Shown here piece by piece: positions 32,405 through 41,624 of a stretch of DNA of 64,000 bases. The first letter of the stretch is position 1. Every line of letters begins with the position of its first letter. The stretch comes from JAGVSZ01 sp035456405 (GTDB lineage Bacteria > Pseudomonadota > Gammaproteobacteria > Burkholderiales > SG8-39): the NCBI GenBank assembly GCA_035456405.1, contig DATIDG010000015.1:1-64000 (forward strand), given 5' to 3'. The position numbers were made by a program, and so were the translations under genes. Below the pieces are notes generated by a model, which was not told the DNA's origin, ran no database searches, and saw only the letters and a list, made by a program, of their open reading frames with translations.

Positions 32405-33651
32405 TGCGCCGCCTCTACCTCAAGCTCTATCTCACTGTCGTCGCGAGCCTGATCGTGTTCGTGCTTGCGGCAGGGTTTCTCTGGCGCCAGCTCGTCACCG
32501 CGTCGCCCCCGCCCGGGCTCGACCTCGCGGCGGAAGTGGCGCAGGGCGCGCTCCCGCCGGCAACGGAGCCGCTCGCGGCGCAGCAGGCGGCGCTCGACCG
32601 GCTCTCGGCGCACGGCCGGATCAATATCGCTTTGTACGCGCCCGACGGCACGCGGATCGCGCAGATCGGACCGGATCTGCTTGCCCCGCGCGAGGGCCGG
32701 CGTCGCTTCAGCGGCCCGTGGCATCCGGGGCGCGTCTGGACGCTCGAGCTGCCGGACGGCCGTTGGCTCGCGGCGCGCCTGCCGCGGCGCGAGCGCCCGC
32801 CGCTCGCTCCCTGGGGACTGTTCTTCACGCTCGGCCTGATCGCGCTCGGGGTAGCCGTCGGCGCCTATCCGGTGGTCCGCGGCGCTACACGCCGCCTCGA
32901 GCGACTGCGGGCGAGCGTCGACGCCCTGGGCGGCGGCGATTTCGCCACGCGCGTGAAGGTGGAGGGCAAGGACGAGGTCGCGGCGCTCGCGACGAGCTTC
33001 AACCGCTCGGCCGAGCGGATCGAGAGTCTCGTGGGCGCGCACAAGACCCTGCTCGCGAACGCCTCGCACGAGCTCCGCTCGCCGCTCGCCCGCATCCGCA
33101 TGGCGACCGAGCTGCTGAAGCGCGAGGCGAAGCTGGAGCTGCGCGCGGAGCTCGAGCGCGACATCGCGGAGCTCGACGCGCTGGTCGACGAGATCCTCGT
33201 CGCGAGCCGGCTAGACGCGGTGGCGACGCTCGAGGCGCGCGAGGAGGTCGACCTGCTCGCGCTGGCCGCCGAGGAGTGCGCGCGCGTGGACGCGTCGCTC
33301 GACGGAGCGGCGGCGACGATCCGCGGCGATCCGAAGCTGCTGCGCCGGATGATCCGCAATCTGCTCGAGAACGCGCGGCGGTACGGCGGGCCGGCACCGG
33401 CCGAGGTGACGGTGCGCGGCGGCGACGCGGTGCGGGTCCTCGTGTGCGACCGCGGCCCCGGCGTGCCGGACAGGGAGCGCGAACGCATCTTCGAGCCGTT
33501 TTATCGCCCGACCGGCGCGCGCGAGCGCGAGGGCGGCGTCGGCCTCGGCCTCGCGCTCGTGCGCCAGATCGCCCGCAAGCACGGCGGCGAGGCGAAATGC
33601 CTGCCGCGCGACGGCGGCGGGAGCTGCTTCGAGGTGCGCCTGGCGAGGTGA
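32404..33651 (+). CDS. sensor histidine kinase, CpxA-like
   Basis: A 415-aa membrane kinase. Helix 1 is about 8-27, a periplasmic sensor about 30-134, helix 2 about 136-157 and a HAMP domain about 158-212. The dimerisation/phosphoacceptor site is ANASHELRSPLAR with His222. The ATP-binding domain has NLLENARRYGG, DRGPGVPD and GGVGLGLALVRQI. It is coupled to the regulator gene by a 1-nt overlap. Confidence 0.93.
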   Translation: MRRLYLKLYLTVVASLIVFVLAAGFLWRQLVTASPPPGLDLAAEVAQGALPPATEPLAAQQAALDRLSAHGRINIALYAPDGTRIAQIGPDLLAPREGRRRFSGPWHPGRVWTLELPDGRWLAARLPRRERPPLAPWGLFFTLGLIALGVAVGAYPVVRGATRRLERLRASVDALGGGDFATRVKVEGKDEVAALATSFNRSAERIESLVGAHKTLLANASHELRSPLARIRMATELLKREAKLELRAELERDIAELDALVDEILVASRLDAVATLEAREEVDLLALAAEECARVDASLDGAAATIRGDPKLLRRMIRNLLENARRYGGPAPAEVTVRGGDAVRVLVCDRGPGVPDRERERIFEPFYRPTGAREREGGVGLGLALVRQIARKHGGEAKCLPRDGGGSCFEVRLAR

Positions 33652-33659
33652 CCGCCGGC

Positions 33660-35129
33660 TCAGCGCAGGTGGGCGGCGGCTCCCGGGTAGAGCCGGTCGA
33701 GGAGATCGGAAGCCGCCGCGGCGATCTCGCCGCGCAATGCGACGCCCAGTCGCCCGGTGTCGCAGTCCCCGCTCCGCTCCGCCCAGATCGTCTGCAGCGC
33801 GTCGCGCCGCGCGATGGCGATCTCGGCCACCGCGTCCTTCCAGAATGCCGGGTGTTCACTTTGCGACCACTCGCCGCGGCCCCGGCCGTAGTGCGCGACG
33901 CCGAGGTAGCGCAGGAGCGCGGAGGCGAAGAAGCCGTCCAGGAATTCGTCGCTCCAGCGCACCGCCGATTCCTTCGTGCCACGGACTAGGTTGTAGCCGC
34001 GCGCGATGCCCGCCGCGCCGAGCGCGCCGAGCACGCCGCCGGTGAGGAGCCCCGCGCCGAACGTGAGTCCGCCGGTCGCGAGATCCGCTTTGAGGCCGGT
34101 CAGCGCGCCGGTGACCAGGCCGCCCAGAACCGCCGCCTTGCCCTCGCTCGCGCGCGTCTGCACCGCGAAGTCCTCGGCGAGGCGCGCCAGCACCTCAGCC
34201 GCGGCGCGCCCCTCGAGCTCGTGCAGTTCGATGAGGCGGTCCGTGGTCGAGCGCACGTCGGCGTCGAGCCGCTCGGCGAGCCGCTGCATCGCGAGCTCCC
34301 TGGCAGTGGGCGACCCGACGCTTCCGAGGCCGAGCGCGACGCCGACCTCGCGCAGGGCCCCGCCGACGCCCCGGTCGGCGACCGGCTCGCGGTCGCACGC
34401 CGCGCGGGCGAGTTGCGCCGCGATCTCGGCGGTCGCCGCGTCGAACGTCGCAATGCGCCGCGCGCGCCACGCGGCGCGCAGGCGCTCGAATGCCGGGCGC
34501 TTCGCGTCGGGTAGCACTTCTGCGATCGCAGCGAGCAGGGTGAATTCCTGGACCCAGCACCGCGCGAACGCGTCGAGCGAGAGGACCGCGCGCACGATGC
34601 GGCGAGCGCCAAGGTGCGAGCGCCAGCGCGCCTCCTCCGCCGCTTCCTCGGCCCGCGGCCGCGGCGTGCCGGCTTGGTTCAGCAGCACGATCGCGGGCTT
34701 GCCGATCCACTCGAGGATCTGCATCTCGGGCTCGACGTACCCGGCGTCGCCCGGATTCTCCGCGGCATTGACGAGGTAGAGCACGACGTCGGCGTTGTCG
34801 CGAACGTTGCGCATCGCCTGCTGGCTCGACCAGAACGGGCGATCGCGCCAGCGGTCCCACACCTGCGAGAGGAACCAGCCGACCGGGCTGCCCGATCGCT
34901 CCAGACGCTTCGCCAGGCGCACGCTGTCGCCGAAGCCGGGAGTGTCCCAAAGCGTCAGCGCATCGCCTTGCGGCGTCTCGATCATCGTGTGCGCCTCCGC
35001 CAGGGCCGTGACGTGTGGCGCGTCGCGTATCTCGCCCAGTGTGCGCGAGAGCAGCGTGCGCGCGAGCGTCGTCTTGCCGACGTTCGTGTGGGAGACGAGG
35101 CTGAGCTGGATTTGCGCGGCGTCGCTCAA
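33660..35129 (-). CDS. DUF3482 GTPase
   Basis: A 489-aa protein. The N-terminal Era/TrmE-like G domain has G1 SHTNVGKTTLART, G3 WDTPGFGD and G4 LLNQAG (a variant of NKxD). A C-terminal DUF3482 region has Gly-rich hydrophobic helices (about 325-375) that could insert into the membrane. The start is TTG 35127-35129, overlapping the DUF2868 stop (TTGA). The pair DUF2868-DUF3482 recurs in betaproteobacteria; its function is unknown. Confidence 0.82.
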   Translation of the reverse strand: MSDAAQIQLSLVSHTNVGKTTLARTLLSRTLGEIRDAPHVTALAEAHTMIETPQGDALTLWDTPGFGDSVRLAKRLERSGSPVGWFLSQVWDRWRDRPFWSSQQAMRNVRDNADVVLYLVNAAENPGDAGYVEPEMQILEWIGKPAIVLLNQAGTPRPRAEEAAEEARWRSHLGARRIVRAVLSLDAFARCWVQEFTLLAAIAEVLPDAKRPAFERLRAAWRARRIATFDAATAEIAAQLARAACDREPVADRGVGGALREVGVALGLGSVGSPTARELAMQRLAERLDADVRSTTDRLIELHELEGRAAAEVLARLAEDFAVQTRASEGKAAVLGGLVTGALTGLKADLATGGLTFGAGLLTGGVLGALGAAGIARGYNLVRGTKESAVRWSDEFLDGFFASALLRYLGVAHYGRGRGEWSQSEHPAFWKDAVAEIAIARRDALQTIWAERSGDCDTGRLGVALRGEIAAAASDLLDRLYPGAAAHLR

Positions 35130-36604
35130 CGGACGCTCGCCAGCCGGAGTGCGCGGTCGAGCGCCGCGTTGAGGTCGCCCTCGACTGCCACAAGGTCCGG
35201 CTTCTCCAGATCCACGAATACCGGCGTCACGCCGTGCTCCTCGGTGGCTGCGCGCCATCCTTCGCGCCGCTTCGCGAGCCGCACCGATTCGTGCGGAAAC
35301 CGGGCACGAAAACCCGACTCGTCTAGCACCGCGACGAGCGGCGCGCCGCCGTCTAGCGCGACGGTGAGCGCGGCGAGGAATGTGCCGTGATTCTCGGGTT
35401 CCGGCGTGGCCGCGAAGTTGAACAGGGCGACCGCGAGCGCAAGCGGCTCCTTCGGGATCAGGCCCTCGGGCAGGGCGTCCTCGCTGCCCCACGCCACCCC
35501 TTGTGCGATGGAGATCTCCGCCTGCGCGCCGAACACGCGCCGCAGGACGGCTTGCAGGCCGAGCGTGGCCTGCGGCGAGAGCTGGTAGCCGTAGGGCACG
35601 ACGCGGATGCGCGCCGCCTTGCCGGAAACCTGCCGCGCGAGCCGCTGGAAATAGGCGTCGTCGAGCGGCAGTGGAAGATTGCGCGCGAGCCGGCGCGCCG
35701 ACCACCAAGCCACGGCCGCGAGCAGCGCGCGCGGCACCAGCACGACGAGCGCAGCGGTCACGGCGTAGAGATGGATCCACGGTGCGGCGTTCTCGCCCGT
35801 GCCCGCGTCGCCGAACCGGATCGCCTCGAGCTCGGCCGCGTCGGGGAGCTCGATCCCCGTCAGCGTCGCGGCGGGCCCGAGCACCACGTCGAGGATCACC
35901 TTCACGGTTTCCGCATCGAGGAACGTGCTCTCCCAGCCGGCCCGGTACTCCAACAGCAGGCCCCGCACGTACAGGCCTGCGATCGCGCCGAGAGCGAGCG
36001 CGAACGCCGCGTAGTGCAGGACGCTTCGGATGCGGGCGGCGTGCAGGCGGGATGCGGCCTGGGCCCAATCGTGCGCAAACCCGGCCAGCGCGCCGCCCAC
36101 ACCGGCGTCGCTCGACGCGTGGGCGATTGCAGGCACGCCGCGCGCGAGACGCGCGACGGCATTGGCGATCGGCCCGAGCGTCCGCCCGCGCCGACGCGCG
36201 ACCCCCCAGACGCCGTGCGCCACGATCCCCGCGTAGACGAAGAGGTTCCACGCGAGCACCGCGAGCAGCGGGAAGGCCAGCACGTTGACCCGTTGCGGTG
36301 GCCCGATCCGGTCGACCGCGAGGCCGGCGGCGAACGCGACTAGGACGACGATCGTCCCGACCCAATGCCGCCAGGTCGCGGCGCGGAGCGCGCGCCCGAT
36401 CGCAGCGTGCGCCGCCGACAGTCGCTCGATCGCGAGCGACGCGCGACGGGCGATGAAACGCTCGGGCGGCGCGCCTGCGCCCTCCACCTCTGCGGCGGCG
36501 CGGCTCGCCCACGCGCGATCGTCGTTGCTCCAGACCGCGCGGCCCGCCTCGGTCGACTCGACTGCGCGCACGAGCACGACCTCTCGGGCTGCGGCTTCAT
36601 TCAT
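35126..36604 (-). CDS. DUF2868 membrane protein
   Basis: A 492-aa protein. About four hydrophobic helices (near 82-97, 106-132, 195-215 and 280-305) lie in the first two thirds, and a soluble C-terminal part of about 170 residues carries PYGYQLSPQATLGLQAVLR. It is translationally coupled to the GTPase gene that follows, so the two probably form one membrane-bound GTPase unit. No enzymatic motif was recognised. Confidence 0.8.
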   Translation of the reverse strand: MNEAAAREVVLVRAVESTEAGRAVWSNDDRAWASRAAAEVEGAGAPPERFIARRASLAIERLSAAHAAIGRALRAATWRHWVGTIVVLVAFAAGLAVDRIGPPQRVNVLAFPLLAVLAWNLFVYAGIVAHGVWGVARRRGRTLGPIANAVARLARGVPAIAHASSDAGVGGALAGFAHDWAQAASRLHAARIRSVLHYAAFALALGAIAGLYVRGLLLEYRAGWESTFLDAETVKVILDVVLGPAATLTGIELPDAAELEAIRFGDAGTGENAAPWIHLYAVTAALVVLVPRALLAAVAWWSARRLARNLPLPLDDAYFQRLARQVSGKAARIRVVPYGYQLSPQATLGLQAVLRRVFGAQAEISIAQGVAWGSEDALPEGLIPKEPLALAVALFNFAATPEPENHGTFLAALTVALDGGAPLVAVLDESGFRARFPHESVRLAKRREGWRAATEEHGVTPVFVDLEKPDLVAVEGDLNAALDRALRLASVR

Positions 36605-36738
36605 GGTGTGGCTTCGCTTCGAGGTGGATCGTGCCGGTCGAGTCTACTCCGCGCCGGCGCACGGACCGTCGCCCCGCCTGGTCGCGCAGCGACGGCGTCT
36701 TCCGGATCAGTCGGTCGCGGGTTCGGCGCCCGGCAGGG

Positions 36739-37713
36739 TCACTGCTCCGCTTTGACGCCGGCGGTATTGATGACCTTCGCCCACCTCGCGATCTCGTCGT
36801 TGATGAACTGCGCGAGCTGATCGGGCGTGTTGCCCACCGGCTCGATCCCCATCTGCACGAGCTTGTCGCGAAGGTCCGGTGTGTTCACCGCCTTCGCGAC
36901 TGCCTGCGCGACGCGCGCGACGATCTCCCGCGGCGTGTTCGCGGGCGCGAGGAATGCGACCCAGGTCGCCGACTCGATCGCCGGGCCGCCGGCTTCGGCG
37001 AGGGTCGGCACTTCCGGCGCGCCGCCGATGCGCTCCTTGGAGAACATTCCGAGCGCCTTGATCTTCCCCGAGCGCACGTGCGGCATCATCGAGCTCGGCA
37101 CGTCGACGAGGATCTGGATGTCGTTCGCCATCACGCCCTGCAGCGCGGGCGCGGTGCCCTTGTACGGCACGTGCACCATGTCGATGCCCGCGGTCTGCTT
37201 GAGCAGCTCGGTGGTGAGGTGCGCGGCGGCGCCGATCCCGCTGGAGCCGAACGAGACCTTGCCCGGGTTCGCTTTCGCGTAGGCGATCAACTCGCGCATG
37301 TCCTTCGCCGGAAACGCATTGCTTGCCGTCAGGATCAGCGGCGCGCTGGCCGCAAGGGAGACGGGCGCGAAGCTCCTCACCGGGTCGAACGGCAGCTTCC
37401 CCGCGTAGAGGGTCGCGTTGGCGGCATGCGCCGCGATGACGGTCAGGAACGTGTAGCCGTCGGGCGCCGCCTTCGCCGCGAGGTCGGCGCCGAGGATCGA
37501 GTTCGCGCCCGGCCGGTTCTCGACGACGACCGGTTGCCCGAGGGCCTCACTCACGCGCTGGGTCGCGAGGCGCGTGACGGTGTCGGTGATACCGCCCGGC
37601 GGATAGGGAACGATCCAGCGGATCGGCTTCGCCGGCCAGGTCTGGGCCTGGGCGGCGGTGGCGAGCAACAGCGCGGCGGTGGCCGCGGCGAGTCTGCAAA
37701 GGATCCGGGTCAT
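36739..37713 (-). CDS. Bug-family (TctC-type) periplasmic binding protein
   Basis: A 324-aa exported protein with a signal peptide to about residue 23 (AQAQ). It has the family segments WIVPYPPGGITDTVTR, VENRPGANSILGAD and VPYKGTAPALQGVM. It binds small carboxylates or similar ligands. No tctA/tctB permease genes are nearby, as for most members of this greatly expanded family in Burkholderiales. Confidence 0.92.
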   Translation of the reverse strand: MTRILCRLAAATAALLLATAAQAQTWPAKPIRWIVPYPPGGITDTVTRLATQRVSEALGQPVVVENRPGANSILGADLAAKAAPDGYTFLTVIAAHAANATLYAGKLPFDPVRSFAPVSLAASAPLILTASNAFPAKDMRELIAYAKANPGKVSFGSSGIGAAAHLTTELLKQTAGIDMVHVPYKGTAPALQGVMANDIQILVDVPSSMMPHVRSGKIKALGMFSKERIGGAPEVPTLAEAGGPAIESATWVAFLAPANTPREIVARVAQAVAKAVNTPDLRDKLVQMGIEPVGNTPDQLAQFINDEIARWAKVINTAGVKAEQ

Positions 37714-37760
37714 GGTGTCTCCTCCTCGCGCGGATTATGCGCCCGGTCGGGCGCGCGATC

Positions 37761-38645
37761 TCACTCCAGCTCGTCGATGTTCCGCGGCCAGCTCTTGTGA
37801 AGCAGTCTCGACAAGGCCCTGTCGACCAGGATCCTCCCGCCGGTCTGGCAGCGCGCGCAGTAGTTCGCCTCGTTCTCCGCATAGACGATCCGCTGCACCG
37901 GCGATCCGCACACCGGGCACGGCTGGCGGTAGCGGCCGTGCACCGCCATGCCGTCGCGGAAAGCGGTGACCCTCTCGGGAAACTCGTCGCCCGCCTCCGC
38001 GCGCAGCCGGTCGGTCCATTCCGACAGCGTGGCACGCGCTGCTCCGTAGAGCCGCGCAACGCCGGCCTCGTCCAACCCCGAGGTCAGCGCGACCGGGGAA
38101 AGCTGCGCCCGATGGAGGATCTCGTCGGAATATGCATTGCCGATTCCGCTGAAGAGGCGCGGGTCAGTCAGCGCGCGCTTGAGCGTGTGGTTCTCCGACT
38201 TGAGCCGCGTCGCGAACGCCGCGCGGTCTACGTTCATCACGTCGATGCCGCCCGCGTCCATGGCCTCGACCGCTGCCTCGCCGTGCACGAGATGCACAGA
38301 TGCGCGGCGCTTCGTGCCAGCCTCGGTGAACACGAGCTGTCCGTTGGGGAACTCGAACGTCGCGAGCGTGATGCGGCCTGGGGGCTTCGCATTCCGCGCG
38401 AGCCAGCGCAACCGACCCGCGACCATCAGATGCAGCACCAGGAACAGCTCGCCGTCCAGGGCGAGAACGATCCGCTTGCCGATGCGCCGCAGCGCAACCA
38501 CCCGCTTGCCCTCTGCCGAAGCAATCGGTGGGACGGCCGTGCGCAGCAGGAACGGATTGACCAGCCGAATACGCTCGAGCACTCGCCCTACCACGCGCTT
38601 TTCCAGCGCTTCGATGTAAACCGCTATGTCCGGAAGCTCTGGCAC
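37761..38645 (-). CDS. Fpg/Nei-family DNA glycosylase (second copy beside mutM)
   Basis: A 294-aa glycosylase-AP lyase. The GTG start at 38643 is directly followed by PELPD, providing the Pro nucleophile and Glu. A helix-two-turn-helix GIGNAYSDEI and a C-terminal zinc finger (CPVCG...CARCQ) are present. It differs markedly from MutM at 46077-46892 and is likely specialised for other oxidised bases. It is separated by 47 nt from the Bug gene. Confidence 0.87.
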   Translation of the reverse strand: MPELPDIAVYIEALEKRVVGRVLERIRLVNPFLLRTAVPPIASAEGKRVVALRRIGKRIVLALDGELFLVLHLMVAGRLRWLARNAKPPGRITLATFEFPNGQLVFTEAGTKRRASVHLVHGEAAVEAMDAGGIDVMNVDRAAFATRLKSENHTLKRALTDPRLFSGIGNAYSDEILHRAQLSPVALTSGLDEAGVARLYGAARATLSEWTDRLRAEAGDEFPERVTAFRDGMAVHGRYRQPCPVCGSPVQRIVYAENEANYCARCQTGGRILVDRALSRLLHKSWPRNIDELE

Positions 38646-38759
38646 GCTGCCCTTGCCCGCGTTGAGCGGCAGCTCGCTGTCCGCTCCAATGCGGGCACAT
38701 ATCACGTCACGCGCGACCGCGCCCGCCGCAGCCACGAGACTCTTTCGCGTGACGACATA

Positions 38760-39854
38760 TCAAACGTTGAAGCGAAAGTGCATCACGTCCCCGTCATGTA
38801 CCTCGTAATCCTTACCCTCGACCCGCATCTTTCCCGCTTCCTTCGCCCCGACCTCGCCTTTGCAGGCGACGTACTCGTCGAAGGGGATCACCTCGGCCCG
38901 GATGAAGCCGCGCTCGAAATCGGTGTGGATGACGCCGGCGGCCTGCGGCGCGGTTGCGCCGACCTGGACGGTCCACGCGCGCACCTCCTTCGGGCCGGCG
39001 GTGAAGTAGGTCTGCAGGCCGAGAAGCTCGTAGCCCGCGCGGATCACCCGGTTGAGGCCGGGCTCCTCCATGCCCATGTCAGCGAGGAACACCTTCTTGT
39101 CGTCGTCGGAAAGATCGGCGATCTGCGCTTCCAGCGCCGCGCAGATCGGCACGACCGGCGCGCGTTCCTGCGCTGCGTAAGCCTCGACGTGCGCCAGGAG
39201 CGGGTTGTCGTGAAAGCCGTGCTCCCCGACGTTCGCGACGTACATCGTCGGTTTCATCGTGAGAAGGAAGAGCGGCCGCAGGACGAAGAGCTCCTCCTTG
39301 GAGAGGTCGACGGTGCGCGCCGGTTTCGCCTCGTTGAGGACGGGCAGCACTTTCTCGAGCACTGCGACCAGGCGCTGCGCCTCCTTGTCGCCGCCGGTCT
39401 TCGCGACCTTGCCGTAGCGGGCAAGCTGCTTCTCGACGGTCTGCAGGTCGGCGAGCGCAAGCTCCGTGTTGATCGTCTCGATGTCCGACACGGGATCGAT
39501 CTTCCCCGCGACGTGAACGACGTTCGGATCCTCGAAGCAGCGTACGACATGCGTGATCGCGTCGGTCTCACGGATGTTCGCGAGGAACTGGTTGCCGAGC
39601 CCCTCGCCTTTGGAAGCGCCCGCGACGAGGCCGGCGATGTCGACGAACTCGACCGTCGCGGCAATCACCTTCTGCGGCTTGGCGATCGCGGCGAGCGCCT
39701 CTAGGCGCGGGTCCGGGACTTCGACGATCCCCACGTTCGGCTCGATCGTGCAGAACGGATAGTTCTCGGCGGCGATGCCGGCCTTGGTCAGCGCGTTGAA
39801 CAGGGTCGACTTGCCGACGTTCGGCAGGCCGACGATTCCACATCTCAATCCCAC
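38760..39854 (-). CDS. ychF: ribosome-associated ATPase YchF (OBG family)
   Basis: A 364-aa P-loop protein starting MGLRCGIVGLPNVGKSTLF. G3 is DIAGLV, and the altered G4 explains ATP preference in the family. An internal coiled coil and a C-terminal TGS domain (TYFTAGPKEVRAWTVQ ... GDVMHFRFNV) are present. It follows pth on the same strand after 6 nt, a very common arrangement. Confidence 0.97.
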   Translation of the reverse strand: MGLRCGIVGLPNVGKSTLFNALTKAGIAAENYPFCTIEPNVGIVEVPDPRLEALAAIAKPQKVIAATVEFVDIAGLVAGASKGEGLGNQFLANIRETDAITHVVRCFEDPNVVHVAGKIDPVSDIETINTELALADLQTVEKQLARYGKVAKTGGDKEAQRLVAVLEKVLPVLNEAKPARTVDLSKEELFVLRPLFLLTMKPTMYVANVGEHGFHDNPLLAHVEAYAAQERAPVVPICAALEAQIADLSDDDKKVFLADMGMEEPGLNRVIRAGYELLGLQTYFTAGPKEVRAWTVQVGATAPQAAGVIHTDFERGFIRAEVIPFDEYVACKGEVGAKEAGKMRVEGKDYEVHDGDVMHFRFNV

Positions 39855-39860
39855 TTCACG

Positions 39861-40502
39861 TCACTCCTTCGGTGCGGGCGGTGGATTCGGCACGGGCGCT
39901 TCGCCCGTGCCCTTTCTGTCTTCCCCCTTGTCCGCGCGATGCAGCACCTGCATCGCGCCCTGCATGTCGCCGGCAAGCACGAGCGGCATGACCTCCAGGC
40001 CGCGCGCGACTGCCGCTTCGATCAGCTCGCGCTCGTCCGGGGCGGGGGCGTTGAGCACGTAGTCCGCGACGACGTCGCGGTCGCCCGGGTGCCCGATGCC
40101 GATGCGTAGCCGCCAGAAGCCCTGCGTGCCGAGCTGCGCCTGGATGTCCTTCAGTCCGTTGTGCCCGGCCACGCCCCCGCCGAGCTTCATCCTTGCGGTG
40201 CCCGGCGGGAAGTCGAGCTCGTCGTGCACGACGAGAATTTCCTCGGGCGCGATCTTGTAGAAGCGCGCGAGACCGCCGACGCTCCTCCCGGAGAGGTTCA
40301 TGTAGGTCTGCGGCTCGCACAGCCACACGTCGCCGCTGGGCGCGGCGATCCGCGCGACACGCGCCTGGTACTTCGCGTCCTTCCTTAGCGACGCGCCCTG
40401 GGCGTCCGCCAGCCGGTCGAGCAGCCAGAAGCCGACGTTGTGCCGGTCGCGCTCGTGGCTGCGCCCGGGGTTGCCCAGACCTGCGATCAGTCTTATCGCC
40501 AT
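39861..40502 (-). CDS. pth: peptidyl-tRNA hydrolase
   Basis: A 213-aa hydrolase. Family motifs are GLGNPG, RHNVGFWLLD (catalytic His), QTYMNLSG, HDELDFPPG and GGGVAGHNGLKDI. The C-terminal tail (about 190-213) is Pro-rich and non-conserved. It frees tRNA from stalled peptidyl-tRNA. It lies between rplY and ychF. Confidence 0.97.
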   Translation of the reverse strand: MAIRLIAGLGNPGRSHERDRHNVGFWLLDRLADAQGASLRKDAKYQARVARIAAPSGDVWLCEPQTYMNLSGRSVGGLARFYKIAPEEILVVHDELDFPPGTARMKLGGGVAGHNGLKDIQAQLGTQGFWRLRIGIGHPGDRDVVADYVLNAPAPDERELIEAAVARGLEVMPLVLAGDMQGAMQVLHRADKGEDRKGTGEAPVPNPPPAPKE

Positions 40503-40562
40503 TGGGAAGGTCTTAACAAGCGCCTCGGGGTATCGCGAGGCAGCGCAACCGCGGAGGGCGGA

Positions 40563-40677
40563 GCAGGTTCCATCGGCTTCAGCCGATGGATGCGACCCCG
40601 CAGCGGGATGCATGCGCGCCGGCCGCGGTCTTCATGCGCGCCTCCAGGGTCGCATCCCCGCAAGCGGGGCCCCTGCT
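40563..40677. repeat. nested palindromic (REP/BIME-like) element between pth and rplY
   Basis: In the 336-nt pth-rplY gap there is a stack of inverted repeats: AGCAGG/CCTGCT (40563 and 40672), GGATGCGACCC/GGGTCGCATCC (40588 and 40648), a compact hairpin CCATCGGCT-TC-AGCCGATGG (40570-40589) and CCCCGC-AA-GCGGGG (40656-40669). CATGCGCGCC also occurs twice directly (40611, 40633). The whole could fold into a branched structure. I see no protein gene in this gap. Confidence 0.55.
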
Positions 40678-40788
40678 TCCCCGTTCCGGCGCGCAGCTGG
40701 ACGAGCGAGGACAACAGGAAACAACGCCTTGCGAGTGTACGAACTCGCGAACCCATCCGCCGAAAGACCTTGATCAGAGCTTCCATAG

Positions 40789-40819
40789 AAAAAAGGCGCG
40801 ACGGTCGCCCGCCGCGCCT
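40789..40819 (-). terminator. intrinsic terminator of the prs-rplY unit
   Basis: Read on the complement: AGGCGCG, a 12-nt loop, CGCGCCT, then a run of six T. It starts 20 nt beyond the rplY stop. It isolates rplY from the downstream pth gene. Confidence 0.8.
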
Positions 40820-40838
40820 CCGTTCGATGCCTTCCGCC

Positions 40839-41555
40839 CTACTTCTTCTTCTCCTTCTCTTCCTTGGCGGGCTTCTCGCCCTTCTCGGGCGCCGCGGCGG
40901 TCTCGGGTTTCTCCGGCTGCTGCTTCGCCGCCGGGACCATCGCCGCCGGCACGACCTCCTCGGCCGCTACCGCCTCCTCGACCTCCGCTGCGCGCGGCAT
41001 GCTCGCCGACGCGACGACCGGGTTCTCGCCGCGGTGGAGTACCGGGCCGACGCCGGCCGGGTACTCGAGGTCCTTCACGTGCACCGAGTGGCCGATCGTC
41101 AGGTTCGCGAGGTCAACCTCGATGAACTCGGGCAGGTCGGCCGGCAGGCAGGAGATGTCGATGTCGTTCATCACGTGGTTCACGACCGCGCCGGCAACCT
41201 TAACCGCCGGCGAGTTCTCCTGGTTGACGAAGTGCAACGGCACGCGCATGTGGATCTTCTGGTCGGCGAGCACGCGCTGGAAATCGACGTGCTGGACCTC
41301 GAGCTTCCAAGGGTGCATGTTCATCGCCCGCAGCAGCACGGACTGGGCCTGCCCATCGAGCTTGAGCGTGATGACCGAGGCGTGGAACGCCTCCTTCCGT
41401 GCGACCTGGAAGAGCTCCTTGTGGTCGAGCTCGATGTTCACCGGCCCCTCCTTGCCGCCGTACAGGATGCCGGGCACGCGCCCGGCGTGGCGCAGGCGGC
41501 GGCTCGCACTCGTGCCTTGCACCGTGCGCTTCGCAGCGCCGATTTCGATCTTCAT
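40839..41555 (-). CDS. rplY: 50S ribosomal protein L25/general stress protein Ctc
   Basis: A 238-aa protein with an N-terminal L25 domain (about 1-95, RRLRHAGRVPGILYGG) that binds 5S rRNA, and a beta-rich Ctc extension (about 96-185). A Lys/Glu/Ala-rich tail follows (EKGEKPAKEEKEKKK). It is the long form found with prs in betaproteobacteria, 69 nt after prs. Confidence 0.95.
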   Translation of the reverse strand: MKIEIGAAKRTVQGTSASRRLRHAGRVPGILYGGKEGPVNIELDHKELFQVARKEAFHASVITLKLDGQAQSVLLRAMNMHPWKLEVQHVDFQRVLADQKIHMRVPLHFVNQENSPAVKVAGAVVNHVMNDIDISCLPADLPEFIEVDLANLTIGHSVHVKDLEYPAGVGPVLHRGENPVVASASMPRAAEVEEAVAAEEVVPAAMVPAAKQQPEKPETAAAPEKGEKPAKEEKEKKK

Positions 41556-41624
41556 GAGTTGCTCCTAGGTTGCCCCGCCAGGCCCGCGACCAGGCACCGG
41601 CGGGATTGATGAAAGCGGATCCCT

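Noticed and set aside
40563..40677. CRISPR array
   Set aside because: The repeats are inverted and nested with no regular direct repeat-spacer pattern.
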